DNA of 39,770 nt from NCBI GenBank assembly GCA_945873125.1, contig CAMCBV010000027.1:1-39770 (forward strand). The letters run 5' to 3'. This DNA is from Prosthecobacter debontii. Its GTDB lineage: Bacteria > Verrucomicrobiota > Verrucomicrobiia > Verrucomicrobiales > Akkermansiaceae. Both the position numbers and the translations under genes were made by a program. How positions within the stretch are numbered: the stretch's first letter is position 1; each line of letters starts with the position of its first letter. Positions 7,894 through 16,740 of this stretch are shown here, piece after piece. The notes beneath the pieces were generated by a model. The model did no database searches. It had not been told where the DNA came from and was given only the letters and a program-made list of their open reading frames with translations.

Positions 7894-9285
7894 ATGATAT
7901 CGTATACCAAGCAACCACACGCCCGCGAATACCGGCTTATTTTCAAGAATATAGACCGCATCGGATGGGATCCTTCGATCGAGACCTACATGTCGGATGG
8001 TGGCTATGATGATCTCAAGAAAGCCTTTACGATGGCTCCAAAGGACATCACCGAGGAAGTGAAGAAATCAGGATTACGGGGCAGGGGCGGAGCGGGCTTT
8101 CCGACCGGAATGAAGTGGACCTTTATTCCCCCAAACAACACTAAGCCGGTTTACCTGATTTGTAACGGAGACGAATCCGAGCCCGGCACATTCAAAGATC
8201 GTTACATCGTTCATCAGGATCCGCATCAACTCATCGAGGGGATGGTAATTTCATGTTTTGCAGTGGGAGCGCACAAAGCGTTTATTTATCTGAGGGAAGA
8301 ATTTCCTGAAGCTGCGCTCATTGTTGAAAAGGCGATTGAAGAAGCTCGGGCAAAGGGTTTTGTGGGTAAGAATATTCTCAATTCCGGATTTGATCTCGAG
8401 ATTTATGTGCATCGCGGTGCCGGTGCCTATATCTGTGGCGAGGAGACGGGCTTGATTGAGTCTCTCGAGGGCAAGCGCCCCTATCCTCGCATCAAGCCGC
8501 CTTATTTTCCAGCCGCATTGGGCCTCTATATGTGCCCGACCATCGTCAACAACGTCGAGTCGCTCTGCCATGTGAAGCACATCATTCGTATGGGTGGTGA
8601 TGAGTATGCTAAACTCGGAGTGGCCCGTAATACCGGCACCCGTATTCTCTGCGTTTCCGGAGATGTCAAAAATCCTGGGTATTTTGAAGTCGAGGTTGGA
8701 AAAGTCACCATGCGTGAATTGCTCTACGACATGTGCGGTGGTCCCAAGGATGGCAGGGAAATCAAAGCGGTCATCCCAGGCGGTTCATCGTCAAAAATTC
8801 TCAAAGCCAACGAGGTTTTCAAACTTAGGAACCCGGATGGAACCGAACGTGAATTGGCATTTTGGGATATCCCCATGGATTTCGATTCGTTGGCGGCTTG
8901 TGGCTCCATGGCGGGATCCGGAGGCGTGATTGTTTTGGATGACACTCGCAAAATGTCATGGGTTCTCAACAATCTCAACGCGTTCTATGCCCACGAATCT
9001 TGCGGTCAGTGCACCCCATGCCGTGAGGGGTCGACTTGGATGAAAAAGATTTCCGATCGTTTGGTTGAGGGTAAAGCATCAGCCAAAGATATCGAAACCC
9101 TCGAGAGCGTGGCTTACCAGATCGATGGTCGTACGATTTGTGCATTTGGAGAGGCATCTTCATGGCCGGTAGAGGCGATTATAGCTAAATTCCGCGATGA
9201 GCTTTTGGCTGATACCGTGCAAGAGAGTGAGCTTGATGCATTGAATCCTGAGGCAGAGGCACAGAGGAAATTCCTGGTTCACTAG
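7894..9285 (+). CDS. nuoF: NADH-quinone oxidoreductase subunit F (51 kDa type)
   Basis: From the ATG at 7894 the protein has 463 residues; an upstream in-frame ATG at 7807 would add 29 residues that do not resemble the family. It carries the FMN/NADH site (GRGGAGFPTGMKW), GAGAYICGEETGLIESLEGK with RPYPR, and the 4Fe-4S ligands in ESCGQCTPCREGSTWM plus the later TICAFG Cys. It is the NADH-oxidising subunit of complex I or of a related soluble dehydrogenase. It stands alone: nadD precedes it and a convergent gene follows, with no nuoE or nuoG. The partner subunits must be elsewhere. HoxF/HydB-like function is possible, but the length matches NuoF. Confidence 0.92.
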   Translation: MISYTKQPHAREYRLIFKNIDRIGWDPSIETYMSDGGYDDLKKAFTMAPKDITEEVKKSGLRGRGGAGFPTGMKWTFIPPNNTKPVYLICNGDESEPGTFKDRYIVHQDPHQLIEGMVISCFAVGAHKAFIYLREEFPEAALIVEKAIEEARAKGFVGKNILNSGFDLEIYVHRGAGAYICGEETGLIESLEGKRPYPRIKPPYFPAALGLYMCPTIVNNVESLCHVKHIIRMGGDEYAKLGVARNTGTRILCVSGDVKNPGYFEVEVGKVTMRELLYDMCGGPKDGREIKAVIPGGSSSKILKANEVFKLRNPDGTERELAFWDIPMDFDSLAACGSMAGSGGVIVLDDTRKMSWVLNNLNAFYAHESCGQCTPCREGSTWMKKISDRLVEGKASAKDIETLESVAYQIDGRTICAFGEASSWPVEAIIAKFRDELLADTVQESELDALNPEAEAQRKFLVH

Positions 9286-9343
9286 ATTCACGGTGATTTG
9301 CAAAACCTTGCGCCTTTGTGTCAGAAATTTTTTAGCAATCACT

Positions 9344-11407
9344 TCAAGAGTCTTTGATTTGTTTTTCCAAATCCCGAGCGATTTGAAGGAGTTTTTTTTC
9401 CGAGTTGGTTTCGTCTGGGGACGGATCAAAGCGCAGTTGTTGGTGCAAGGCACAAGCTTCCTCGAGTTTGGCCTCGGAGATGCGGTAGTCTTTCAGTTTT
9501 CTCAACCACACCACGAAGGTTTCTCCGGGATTTCTTTTGCCTAGAATCTTGAGTGCGGTTTTTTCAAGATCATGCAGCGGGGTTTTGATAACGGGTTTCC
9601 CCACTCCACGCATTGATTTTCTGGAATTAACGACGACTCGGGATTTTTTCAGGCGAATCGCGACATACAGCACGATTACGACTCCTAGTATCCACATGAC
9701 GAGGGTCACGGCGAGTCGGTTTCCGGCTTCGTTGCGCCAGAGAAAAAAGTCTTCTTTGATGCGTTGATAACGATCGTAAAATGACCGCATCCAGTTGTGG
9801 CCACTCGTTTCATCGATCAGCCAACCGCCCGGTGTGGGATCGAAGTCAACCCAAAGTTGGAGCTCCTTGTTCCAAACGCGAGTCCATGCATGAGCATGCG
9901 TTCCACGAATAATCCATTCGTCATGACTTGGATTTTTTTCCATGACCGAGAAACCCACCGTGTAACGAGTGGGTACATCGGCTGCTCTGAGAAGCAGGGC
10001 GGCGGCTGTTGCGAAATACTCGCAATGGCCTTTTTTGTTCGTGGTTAGAAATGTTTCAATCGCGGTTGGTCGATTTTTGGAACTGAATGCCCGCCCAATG
10101 GTGAGATGGCGCGTGTAATCGAACTCGGAGTCGAAAAATTCCCTGAGACGCTTGATTTTTTCAGTAGTCGTTGCCAATTGTTTCAATCCCAGTGAGCCGG
10201 CGACTTCCTGGATGCCTTCCATTTCGTATTCGTCGATGGCGAGGTCTTCTTTCGGGTAAGGAGGTGCCTCGGTGGTTGGGTCGTCGTTCCAGCGGACCTT
10301 GCCTTGGATAATGGATTTGATGGGGAAGATCCGAACGGTGCCGAGTGGGTTGAGATCGACCTCATTGAGCAGAAAGTTGTTTAAAGTCGATGTGTTTCCC
10401 GGCAAGGGTAGGGGATCTCCTGTCATGGCGGCGCCACGGATTCCGAATTCGGAGAGTGGCTTGGTGATATCCTTCCGGATCATGTTTTCGCGCAACAGGT
10501 AAAAAGAGTTGCCCACGGCCAGATCGGTGGAGTCCAACGGGCGGTAACTTTCTTCGTTATCGCTCAATGGAGCCGGATATTGGACTCTCCAGTTCACGCC
10601 TTTGTAGCGATTGTAGGAAGCTGTTCTCAGGAGTCTGGGTGGCATTTGTCCGGCTTTTGGAGTGACTCTCCACAACATTTCATGGGACTGCTTGATCGCA
10701 CCCAGAGATCCGATATGGGTGATCTTGAGATTGGGATCCGTGTTTCCTGTTCCATCAAGGTTGAGTCCTCGATGGGTGGCCCAGTGATAGAGTGCGGTCA
10801 TTCCGATCTGACCCGATAGCCCGATGACTGCCGCAAGGATCAGGAGCGTGGTCATGGCAAAAAGCCGACTCCTCACATTTGCTAGCATGAGCCATGAGGT
10901 GAGGATAACTAGACCGACAAAAAAGATCCATTGTTGGGCATTGGGGCTCAAGCTGGAGGCGATGATGATGGCAACGAAGTAAGCGTTTCCAAAATTAAAA
11001 CGAACGATTGATTGATTAATGCCGAGGTCTGAATTTCTTTTTATAAAAGACTGTGAAAAAATATAGAAGCAATTGAGGCTTAGATAATTATGAAATCCAA
11101 ATGATTGGATAAACTGGAGTGGAAACAGGAGTGCGGGAAGCCAAGTGAGGAGTCTGGCGAGGGTGGTGTATCGGCTCCCATCAAGCCAGATGACTACCGC
11201 TGTCAAGAGGGTGAGGACGATGCAGAGATACCATGCACGGGAGCATGCTTGATCATTGAAATGCCAGCGGGAGTGAATCCAGTTGGCGCTTTCAATGATG
11301 AGCGCAAGGATCAAGGCGATTAGAGAATGTCCGGCCATGGCGCCCCAGAAAAGGAGCGCGGCACCAAGAAATAATCTTGGGGGTGGCTGGATACGTTGAT
11401 GGATCAT
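9344..11407 (-). CDS. Transglutaminase-like membrane protein (TgpA type, DUF3488)
   Basis: 687 residues. Five or six TM segments fill the first ~200 residues, followed by a periplasmic transglutaminase-like domain with the Cys-His-Asp triad in KKGHCEYFATAAALLLRAAD, GTHAHAWTRVWN and WVDFDPTPGG, then a last TM (TLVMWILGVVIVLYVAIRL) and a cytoplasmic tail. This is the layout of TgpA-type proteins. It is last in a minus-strand operon after MoxR and DUF58, 12 nt downstream of the latter; that trio is a widely conserved set. The reaction (crosslinking versus proteolysis-like) is not settled for bacterial members. Confidence 0.9.
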   Translation of the reverse strand: MIHQRIQPPPRLFLGAALLFWGAMAGHSLIALILALIIESANWIHSRWHFNDQACSRAWYLCIVLTLLTAVVIWLDGSRYTTLARLLTWLPALLFPLQFIQSFGFHNYLSLNCFYIFSQSFIKRNSDLGINQSIVRFNFGNAYFVAIIIASSLSPNAQQWIFFVGLVILTSWLMLANVRSRLFAMTTLLILAAVIGLSGQIGMTALYHWATHRGLNLDGTGNTDPNLKITHIGSLGAIKQSHEMLWRVTPKAGQMPPRLLRTASYNRYKGVNWRVQYPAPLSDNEESYRPLDSTDLAVGNSFYLLRENMIRKDITKPLSEFGIRGAAMTGDPLPLPGNTSTLNNFLLNEVDLNPLGTVRIFPIKSIIQGKVRWNDDPTTEAPPYPKEDLAIDEYEMEGIQEVAGSLGLKQLATTTEKIKRLREFFDSEFDYTRHLTIGRAFSSKNRPTAIETFLTTNKKGHCEYFATAAALLLRAADVPTRYTVGFSVMEKNPSHDEWIIRGTHAHAWTRVWNKELQLWVDFDPTPGGWLIDETSGHNWMRSFYDRYQRIKEDFFLWRNEAGNRLAVTLVMWILGVVIVLYVAIRLKKSRVVVNSRKSMRGVGKPVIKTPLHDLEKTALKILGKRNPGETFVVWLRKLKDYRISEAKLEEACALHQQLRFDPSPDETNSEKKLLQIARDLEKQIKDS

Positions 11408-11419
11408 GGGGCGATGAGA

Positions 11420-12790
11420 TTAAGTGCTGGAAAGTTTAGACGGTAGCCGCATCAGGTCGCGAGCCACGTTATTGGAATCGATCCAATAGCCTTGGATCGA
11501 TTTGGGTGGCTCACCTTTTCCGATGATCATGGGAACCATGGGAATGCCGGTATTTTTGAGTTTCTTGATCCATTCCATGCGCTCGTTGTCCCAGCCATTC
11601 AGAACGAGTAAGCATGAGGTGATGCGATCTCGGTGTCTGATGACTGAGTTTGTGAGTATATCGAAGCGTGGTATGGGCTCGATTTGAACAGCTGCCAACG
11701 CTTCGAGAAGTTTTTCGGTGCGTTCCAAGCCACGCCCAGCGGTGACGATGTGGGCATGTTCGGCGATGAACATGAGATCCAACAGGGCTTCGTTGCGATC
11801 CAGGCTAACAATGAAAGAGGCTGCGATGGAGACTGCTTCTTCAAAGATCATACGATCGTTTGATCCCGGAAAAGTATCGAGAATCAAGGCATAGCGGGGG
11901 TAAAAGGTATCTTCGAGTTCTTTCACCATCGGTTTTCCGGTATGCGCCCAGCTTTTCCAGTGGATTTGGCGTAGAGAATCGCCAGGTCGGTATTCCCGAA
12001 GACCGACGAATTCGCCTGAGTTTCCGGTGGCGTTGCTGGTTTCCTCGCCGCCGATGCGAAACGTGGATGAGCCCGGCATTTCGATGTGGGGTAGGGCGTA
12101 ACGTTTCGGCAGGGCGATCAAACGTGAGGGTGGTGGGGTGAGCGGACGGGATTTTTGGAAAAAGCCAAGCGGATCAGGCATGAGAAGACGCAGATTTTCG
12201 AGGAGGTAGACGCCCCTTTTTTGAGCGGTAAGGGTCATGGGAATTGTTGTGATTTTTCCACTTGGGAGATCGAACGCGGCACTGGATTCGTTGGAAATAA
12301 AACTGCGGTGCTGTGACATCAACCAGCGCCAGCGGTAATAAGCCATCGCCCGGTCGTAGGGGTTGCGTTGATCTTCGCAAGGTTCTTTGACTTGACTGAA
12401 TTCCAACAGGCTGGGTCTAGGATCGGGCGGAACTTGTAGCAGACGCAAACTGTATTGGGTGCGGTGATGCGCATGGCTGAGATGCACGGAGTAGCGCAGC
12501 TCTTCACCAACAGTGGCGTATTTCGGCGCTTTGATTTCGGCGGTGACACTCGCACGCCGCAAGCTCGCCCAGATGAAGGCCAGAACGACGAGCCCGAAGC
12601 TTAGGCAGAAAAGTTGGAAGATTGAGTTCTTGGGTTGGCCTACGCACATGAAACTCGCCAACGAGGTGACGAGTAGGGCGCAGATTCCGGCGGGTCGGAT
12701 CCGTTGGCTAAACCAAAACTGCAATCGGGCACCATTGAAATAGAACCTGTAAAGAAATCGGAAACGCCGCGATACGGAGCTTGAGCTCAT
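11420..12790 (-). CDS. DUF58 domain protein
   Basis: 456 residues with two N-terminal TM segments (about 28-47 and 54-72), a beta-rich middle part, and the DUF58 signature GEFVGLREYRPGDSLRQIHW with KSWAHTGKPMVKELED, then a von Willebrand A-like end (YALILDTFPGSND). The start overlaps the MoxR stop by one base (TGATG), so the two are translationally coupled. DUF58 proteins accompany MoxR ATPases and are thought to be their membrane-bound partners in assembling or maturing envelope proteins. The function here is inferred from that association. Confidence 0.9.
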   Translation of the reverse strand: MSSSSVSRRFRFLYRFYFNGARLQFWFSQRIRPAGICALLVTSLASFMCVGQPKNSIFQLFCLSFGLVVLAFIWASLRRASVTAEIKAPKYATVGEELRYSVHLSHAHHRTQYSLRLLQVPPDPRPSLLEFSQVKEPCEDQRNPYDRAMAYYRWRWLMSQHRSFISNESSAAFDLPSGKITTIPMTLTAQKRGVYLLENLRLLMPDPLGFFQKSRPLTPPPSRLIALPKRYALPHIEMPGSSTFRIGGEETSNATGNSGEFVGLREYRPGDSLRQIHWKSWAHTGKPMVKELEDTFYPRYALILDTFPGSNDRMIFEEAVSIAASFIVSLDRNEALLDLMFIAEHAHIVTAGRGLERTEKLLEALAAVQIEPIPRFDILTNSVIRHRDRITSCLLVLNGWDNERMEWIKKLKNTGIPMVPMIIGKGEPPKSIQGYWIDSNNVARDLMRLPSKLSST

Positions 12791-13725
12791 CAGATGGGGA
12801 CAGGAGTATTTTTGATCAGATCAGCCACGATTTGGCGCGCGTTGACGCCTGAGTATTTGGATTCCGGGGCAAGCACGAGACGGTGAGCAATCACATCCGT
12901 CGCGACGGCTTGAATGACTTCCGGAGTCACGAATTCTCGGCCCTCGAACAGTGAGATGACTTGGGAAATTTTCATCAGCGCCAGGGACGCGCGGGGGCTG
13001 GCGGCGAGTTGGACTTCGGGAATGTTACGGGTGGCGCCGACGAGTGAGACCGCGTAGTGGCGGAGCTCATCGCTGAAGCGAATTTTTCTGGATGCGGCGG
13101 AAATTTCTAAAATTTGCTCGCGGCTGATCATCGGCTTGATGGAATTTACTGGATGGTTTTCGACTTGGTCGTGCAGGATTTTTGCTTCTTCTTCCGCACT
13201 GACATAACCGAGCTGGCATTGCATGGAGAAGCGATCCATCTGGGCTTCGGGAAGCGGATAGGTGCCGCGGAATTCAATGGGGTTTTGGGTGGCAATGACG
13301 AAAAATAAACCATCCAGATCGTAGCGCTCGCCCTCGATGCTGACCTGTCTTTCGCCCATGGCCTCGAGCAGCGCGCTCTGGGTCCGAGGTGAGGCGCGGT
13401 TAATTTCGTCCGCGAGAAGGATGTCGGTGAATACTGGGCCTTTGTGGAAACGGAATTCCTGGGATCGGGGGTCGAGCACCGAGACTCCCAGAATATCGGA
13501 GGGCAGGAGGTCGGGTGTGAACTGGACGCGTTTGAACTCGGCACCACAAATGGCTTTGGCAAGGGCCTTGGCAAGGGTGGTTTTTCCCGTTCCGGGAAAG
13601 TCTTCCAGCAACACGTGTCCGCCGGCGAACATACAGGCAAGCACTTTTCGTATGGTTTCCGCCTGACCGCGAATCACCTCGCCTATGGTCTGTTCCAATT
13701 GATTCGCTAATTCAGTTTCTCTCAT
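12790..13725 (-). CDS. MoxR-family AAA+ ATPase
   Basis: 311 residues. Walker A in LLEDFPGTGKTTLAKALAKA, Walker B and the MoxR signature in DILLADEINRASPRTQSALL followed by EAMGERQVS, and sensor motif FFVIATQNPIE. MoxR proteins are chaperone-like AAA+ ATPases working with DUF58/VWA partners. It is the first gene of the operon; its start is 38 bp from the divergent adenosyltransferase start, so both promoters must share that short interval and the regions around it. Confidence 0.94.
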   Translation of the reverse strand: MRETELANQLEQTIGEVIRGQAETIRKVLACMFAGGHVLLEDFPGTGKTTLAKALAKAICGAEFKRVQFTPDLLPSDILGVSVLDPRSQEFRFHKGPVFTDILLADEINRASPRTQSALLEAMGERQVSIEGERYDLDGLFFVIATQNPIEFRGTYPLPEAQMDRFSMQCQLGYVSAEEEAKILHDQVENHPVNSIKPMISREQILEISAASRKIRFSDELRHYAVSLVGATRNIPEVQLAASPRASLALMKISQVISLFEGREFVTPEVIQAVATDVIAHRLVLAPESKYSGVNARQIVADLIKNTPVPI

Positions 13726-13763
13726 GTTCGTCGGATATCTTCGTTATTGCTCACAGGGATTCA

Positions 13764-14309
13764 ATGTTCATCTTCAAGGAAATGAGTATCATTACAAAAC
13801 GAGGCGACGACGGGATGACGGATCTGATGTTCGGAAAGAGGATTGCCAAGACTTCGATTCGGTTTGCGGCCTTGGGGACGATTGACGAACTCAATGCGGC
13901 CATTGGGCTGGCGCGTGCGGCGGATGTGGAAGGAAAGAACACGGTGACGTTGGATCGGGTGCAGAATCTTTTATTCGGCTTGATGGGTCAGCTGGCGTGT
14001 TTGCCGGAGGATGTGGCTCAATATGTTGAAAAAGGCTATGCCATGGTCAGCGAGGAAGATTTGGATTGGTTGACCGAGACAGCAAAAGAGATCGAGGCAA
14101 GCGGCGTGAAATTCACGCATTGGGCTGTGCCAGGAGCCGAGGGTTCGATGGCGCGCGCGCACTTGGATCTTGCTCGCACCGTGGCGCGACGCGCGGAGCG
14201 GCATGTTTTGGAACTCCATGAAGCCGAGGGCGGTGTGCCGGAAGTGGTGCGGCTTTTCCTGAATCGGATTTCCGATCTCATGTGGATACTGGCCCGTAAG
14301 GAGGGGTAG
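13764..14309 (+). CDS. Cob(I)alamin adenosyltransferase, PduO type
   Basis: 181 residues. It transfers the adenosyl group of ATP to cob(I)alamin to make coenzyme B12. The N-terminal ITKRGDDGMTDLMFGKRIAK with ALGTIDELNAAIGLAR, and the C-terminal RRAERHVLELHE ... LNRISDLMWILAR, are the PduO ATP-binding and trimer motifs. The start at 13764 has an AGGGA site 4 nt upstream; an alternative ATG at 13782 would give the more usual MSIITKRGDDG start but has AAGGA almost touching it. No other B12 gene is in the window, so whether it serves salvage or de novo synthesis cannot be seen. Confidence 0.9.
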   Translation: MFIFKEMSIITKRGDDGMTDLMFGKRIAKTSIRFAALGTIDELNAAIGLARAADVEGKNTVTLDRVQNLLFGLMGQLACLPEDVAQYVEKGYAMVSEEDLDWLTETAKEIEASGVKFTHWAVPGAEGSMARAHLDLARTVARRAERHVLELHEAEGGVPEVVRLFLNRISDLMWILARKEG

Positions 14310-14436
14310 TTTGAGTTAGGGTTTGTAAGATCCGATGCCTACGAAAAATTTCTGGCAATGGGTCTAAGGCAGGAGCTTGTGCTTACTGCTTTCTTGTGAT
14401 TCCACAGGCGAGAAAGAGAGAGATTTTCTTGCTGAT

Positions 14437-14479
14437 CAAATGAGTCGGCGCGAGTGGACTCACGCGGTCCACTCATTTG
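14437..14479. terminator. Nested hairpins between convergent genes, possible terminator
   Basis: An 8-bp perfect stem, GAGTGGAC (14452-14459) and GTCCACTC (14467-14474) with a 7-nt loop, is overlapped by a second 9-bp inverted pair, CAAATGAGT (14437-14445) and ACTCATTTG (14471-14479). The two stems share ACTC and are mutually exclusive. It lies just after the cstA stop and downstream of the adenosyltransferase gene, where a bidirectional terminator is expected, but there is no clear T-run. Confidence 0.45.
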
Positions 14480-14482
14480 GTG

Positions 14483-16576
14483 TTAGATATGATACGTGTA
14501 TTCGCTTTCCCGAAGAACGCTTTCTTTTCGTTTGGAGATCAGCAGCCAGCATTCGCGGGCTGTGCCAAACACGATGATGGCGACGAAGAACAGGAAGCTG
14601 AACGTGACAACCATATCGACGCGGGCGTTGAAGAGCGAGGTTTCGGCAGCTTTGAGTGCCGGGCCAGTGAGTCCCTTGGCGATGAGGGCTTGTTGTTTTT
14701 CAATTTCTGGGATGAAGCCGGCGGCTCCGGCGGAGAAAAGTTTCAAGTAGCCGGCGGAGAAAGTGACCACTGTGAGAAACAACATGGGCACGGCGGTCAC
14801 CCAGCAGTGGCGGGTTTTTCCCATTTTGATGATGATGACCGTGCCGAGGCAGAGGGCGATCACGGCGAGGAGTTGGTTGGAAATACCGAAGATCGGCCAG
14901 AGGCTTTTGGCTATGCCGGCGGGATCAAGCGCACCTTGATAGAGAAAGAAGCCCCATGCGGCAACCAGCAGTCCGGTGGCGAGAATGTTTCCGATCCATG
15001 AATCGGTTTTCCCGAGTTTGGGTGAGATGTTTCCTAATAGGTCTTGAAGAATGAAACGGCCGACGCGCGTTCCGGCGTCGAGTGTGGTAAGGATGAACAG
15101 TGCCTCGAACATGATGGCAAAGTGATACCAGAGCGAGAGCGCGGTTTTGCCGGGAATGACTTTTGCGAAAAGGTGGGCCATGCCGACCGCGAAAGTGGGT
15201 GCTCCGCCGGTTTTTCCGACCATGGTGGGGTAGTCGTTGACGACCGTGCCATCGACAAGTTTGACGGTCGTGGGTTCACCCATGTCGCGGGTCATGCGCA
15301 GCATGTCGGCTTCGGTGACCTTGTAGGTGCCTTTATCGTCGATGTTGTTGATCTTCTCAATTTGGGCTGTTAGAGCTGCCTTGTCACCGGGAGCCACGGG
15401 GGAGTTGATGGCGAAATACTCGCCGGGTTGGAGGGCGCAGGCGGCGATGATCGCCATGAGTGAAACGAGCATTTCCACGATCATTGCGCCGTAGCCGACG
15501 AGGCGTATATCCTTTTCACGGGCCAAGAGCTTGGGAGTTGTGCCGGAGGCGATGAGAGAATGGAAACCGCTGATCGCACCGCAGGCGATGGTGATGCAAA
15601 CGAAAGGAAATACCGGACCCGGCACCACGAAACCGCCGCCGTGGACGAATGGCGTGAGTGCCGGCATGTGGAGCGGAGGGGCTAGGATCACGATGAAAAT
15701 CCCAAGTGCCGCGACCGTACCGAGCTTCATGAACGTGCTCAGATAGTCGCGCGGTGCCAACAACATCCAAACAGGTAGAACACTGGCGGCGAAGCCGTAG
15801 ATCATGATCGCCCATGCGAGTTGTGTGGGCTTGAGGGTGAGAGCTTCGGTCAAAGATGGCGGCAGATATTTTCCGGCGACCACCGCTGCCATCAATCCGA
15901 TCACGCCAAACACGGAGGCCGCGGTGACTGAAACTTTTCCGCTCTTGATCATCAGTCCCATGACGAACGCCAGCGGAATGGTGGCGGCGATGGTGAAAAG
16001 CCCCCAAGGACTTTCAGCCAAGGCTTTCACCACAACGAGGCCAAGCACCGCGAGGAGAATGGTCATGATGGCAAGCAGACTGATCATCGCGATCAGGCCG
16101 ATGACGGGATTCATTTCGTCTTTGAGCATCTGACCCAAGGATTTTCCGTTGCGGCGCATGGAGGCGAAAAGGATGACCGCGTCATGCACCCCACCACCGA
16201 GAGTGGCGCCCACGAGGATCCAGAGCATGCCGGGCAAGTAACCGAATTGAGCCGCAAGCACAGGACCCACAAGCGGACCCGGACCGGCGATGGCTGCGAA
16301 GTGGTGACCGAAGACCACCCATTTCGGAGTCGGGACAAAATCTTTGCCATCGCTGCATGTTACGGCGGCAGGTGCGCGATTGTCATCGATGGTGAGCACT
16401 TTGGCCATCAGCCAGGCGGAGTAGAATCGGTAGGAAACCGCAAACGCGCAGATACCGGCAACGACCAACCAGAGCGCGTTGACAGGTTCACCTCGTTGGA
16501 AAGCGGCGACTGCGACGGCAGCGACGCCAATGAGAGAGATCAAGATCCAGAGAAAAATGCGGGCAATGCGTGGCAT
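14483..16576 (-). CDS. cstA: CstA-family carbon starvation / pyruvate-peptide transporter
   Basis: 697 residues with about 16-18 hydrophobic segments. The family core is clear: FVPTPKWVVFGHHFAAIAGP followed by GPLVGPVLAAQFGYLPGMLW and GGGVHDAVILFASMRRNGKS. E. coli members (CstA, BtsT/YjiY) take up pyruvate or peptides under starvation. The C-terminal region (FGTARECWLLISKRKESVL) is cytoplasmic. The gene is monocistronic by context: convergent with the adenosyltransferase and in tandem with the helicase gene 160 nt upstream. The substrate is not readable from sequence. Confidence 0.92.
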   Translation of the reverse strand: MPRIARIFLWILISLIGVAAVAVAAFQRGEPVNALWLVVAGICAFAVSYRFYSAWLMAKVLTIDDNRAPAAVTCSDGKDFVPTPKWVVFGHHFAAIAGPGPLVGPVLAAQFGYLPGMLWILVGATLGGGVHDAVILFASMRRNGKSLGQMLKDEMNPVIGLIAMISLLAIMTILLAVLGLVVVKALAESPWGLFTIAATIPLAFVMGLMIKSGKVSVTAASVFGVIGLMAAVVAGKYLPPSLTEALTLKPTQLAWAIMIYGFAASVLPVWMLLAPRDYLSTFMKLGTVAALGIFIVILAPPLHMPALTPFVHGGGFVVPGPVFPFVCITIACGAISGFHSLIASGTTPKLLAREKDIRLVGYGAMIVEMLVSLMAIIAACALQPGEYFAINSPVAPGDKAALTAQIEKINNIDDKGTYKVTEADMLRMTRDMGEPTTVKLVDGTVVNDYPTMVGKTGGAPTFAVGMAHLFAKVIPGKTALSLWYHFAIMFEALFILTTLDAGTRVGRFILQDLLGNISPKLGKTDSWIGNILATGLLVAAWGFFLYQGALDPAGIAKSLWPIFGISNQLLAVIALCLGTVIIIKMGKTRHCWVTAVPMLFLTVVTFSAGYLKLFSAGAAGFIPEIEKQQALIAKGLTGPALKAAETSLFNARVDMVVTFSFLFFVAIIVFGTARECWLLISKRKESVLRESEYTYHI

Positions 16577-16647
16577 AATTTAAATTAACACAAAGTGGAC
16601 TGGGGTGAGTCGAGCATCATTTATGGCAGAGACGCCTATCCTACGCT

Positions 16648-16714
16648 GTCCATATCTTGCGGCACTGAGAACGGTAAGGATTCGATGAGTTGATTCACAC
16701 CTTGGGATATGGAC
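16648..16714. repeat. 9-bp inverted repeat between cstA and the helicase gene
   Basis: GTCCATATC (16648-16656) and GATATGGAC (16706-16714) are perfect inverted copies separated by 49 nt. The interval lies downstream of the helicase stop and upstream of the cstA start (both minus strand). It could be a long-looped terminator or part of the cstA leader. No T-run is present. Confidence 0.35.
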
Positions 16715-16740
16715 GTTTAGCCCCGACTGGTCGTGGCTGC

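Noticed and set aside
14477..15001. Plus-strand ORF of 174 codons within cstA
   Set aside because: Antisense shadow of the strongly supported cstA frame, with low-complexity composition typical of reverse frames.
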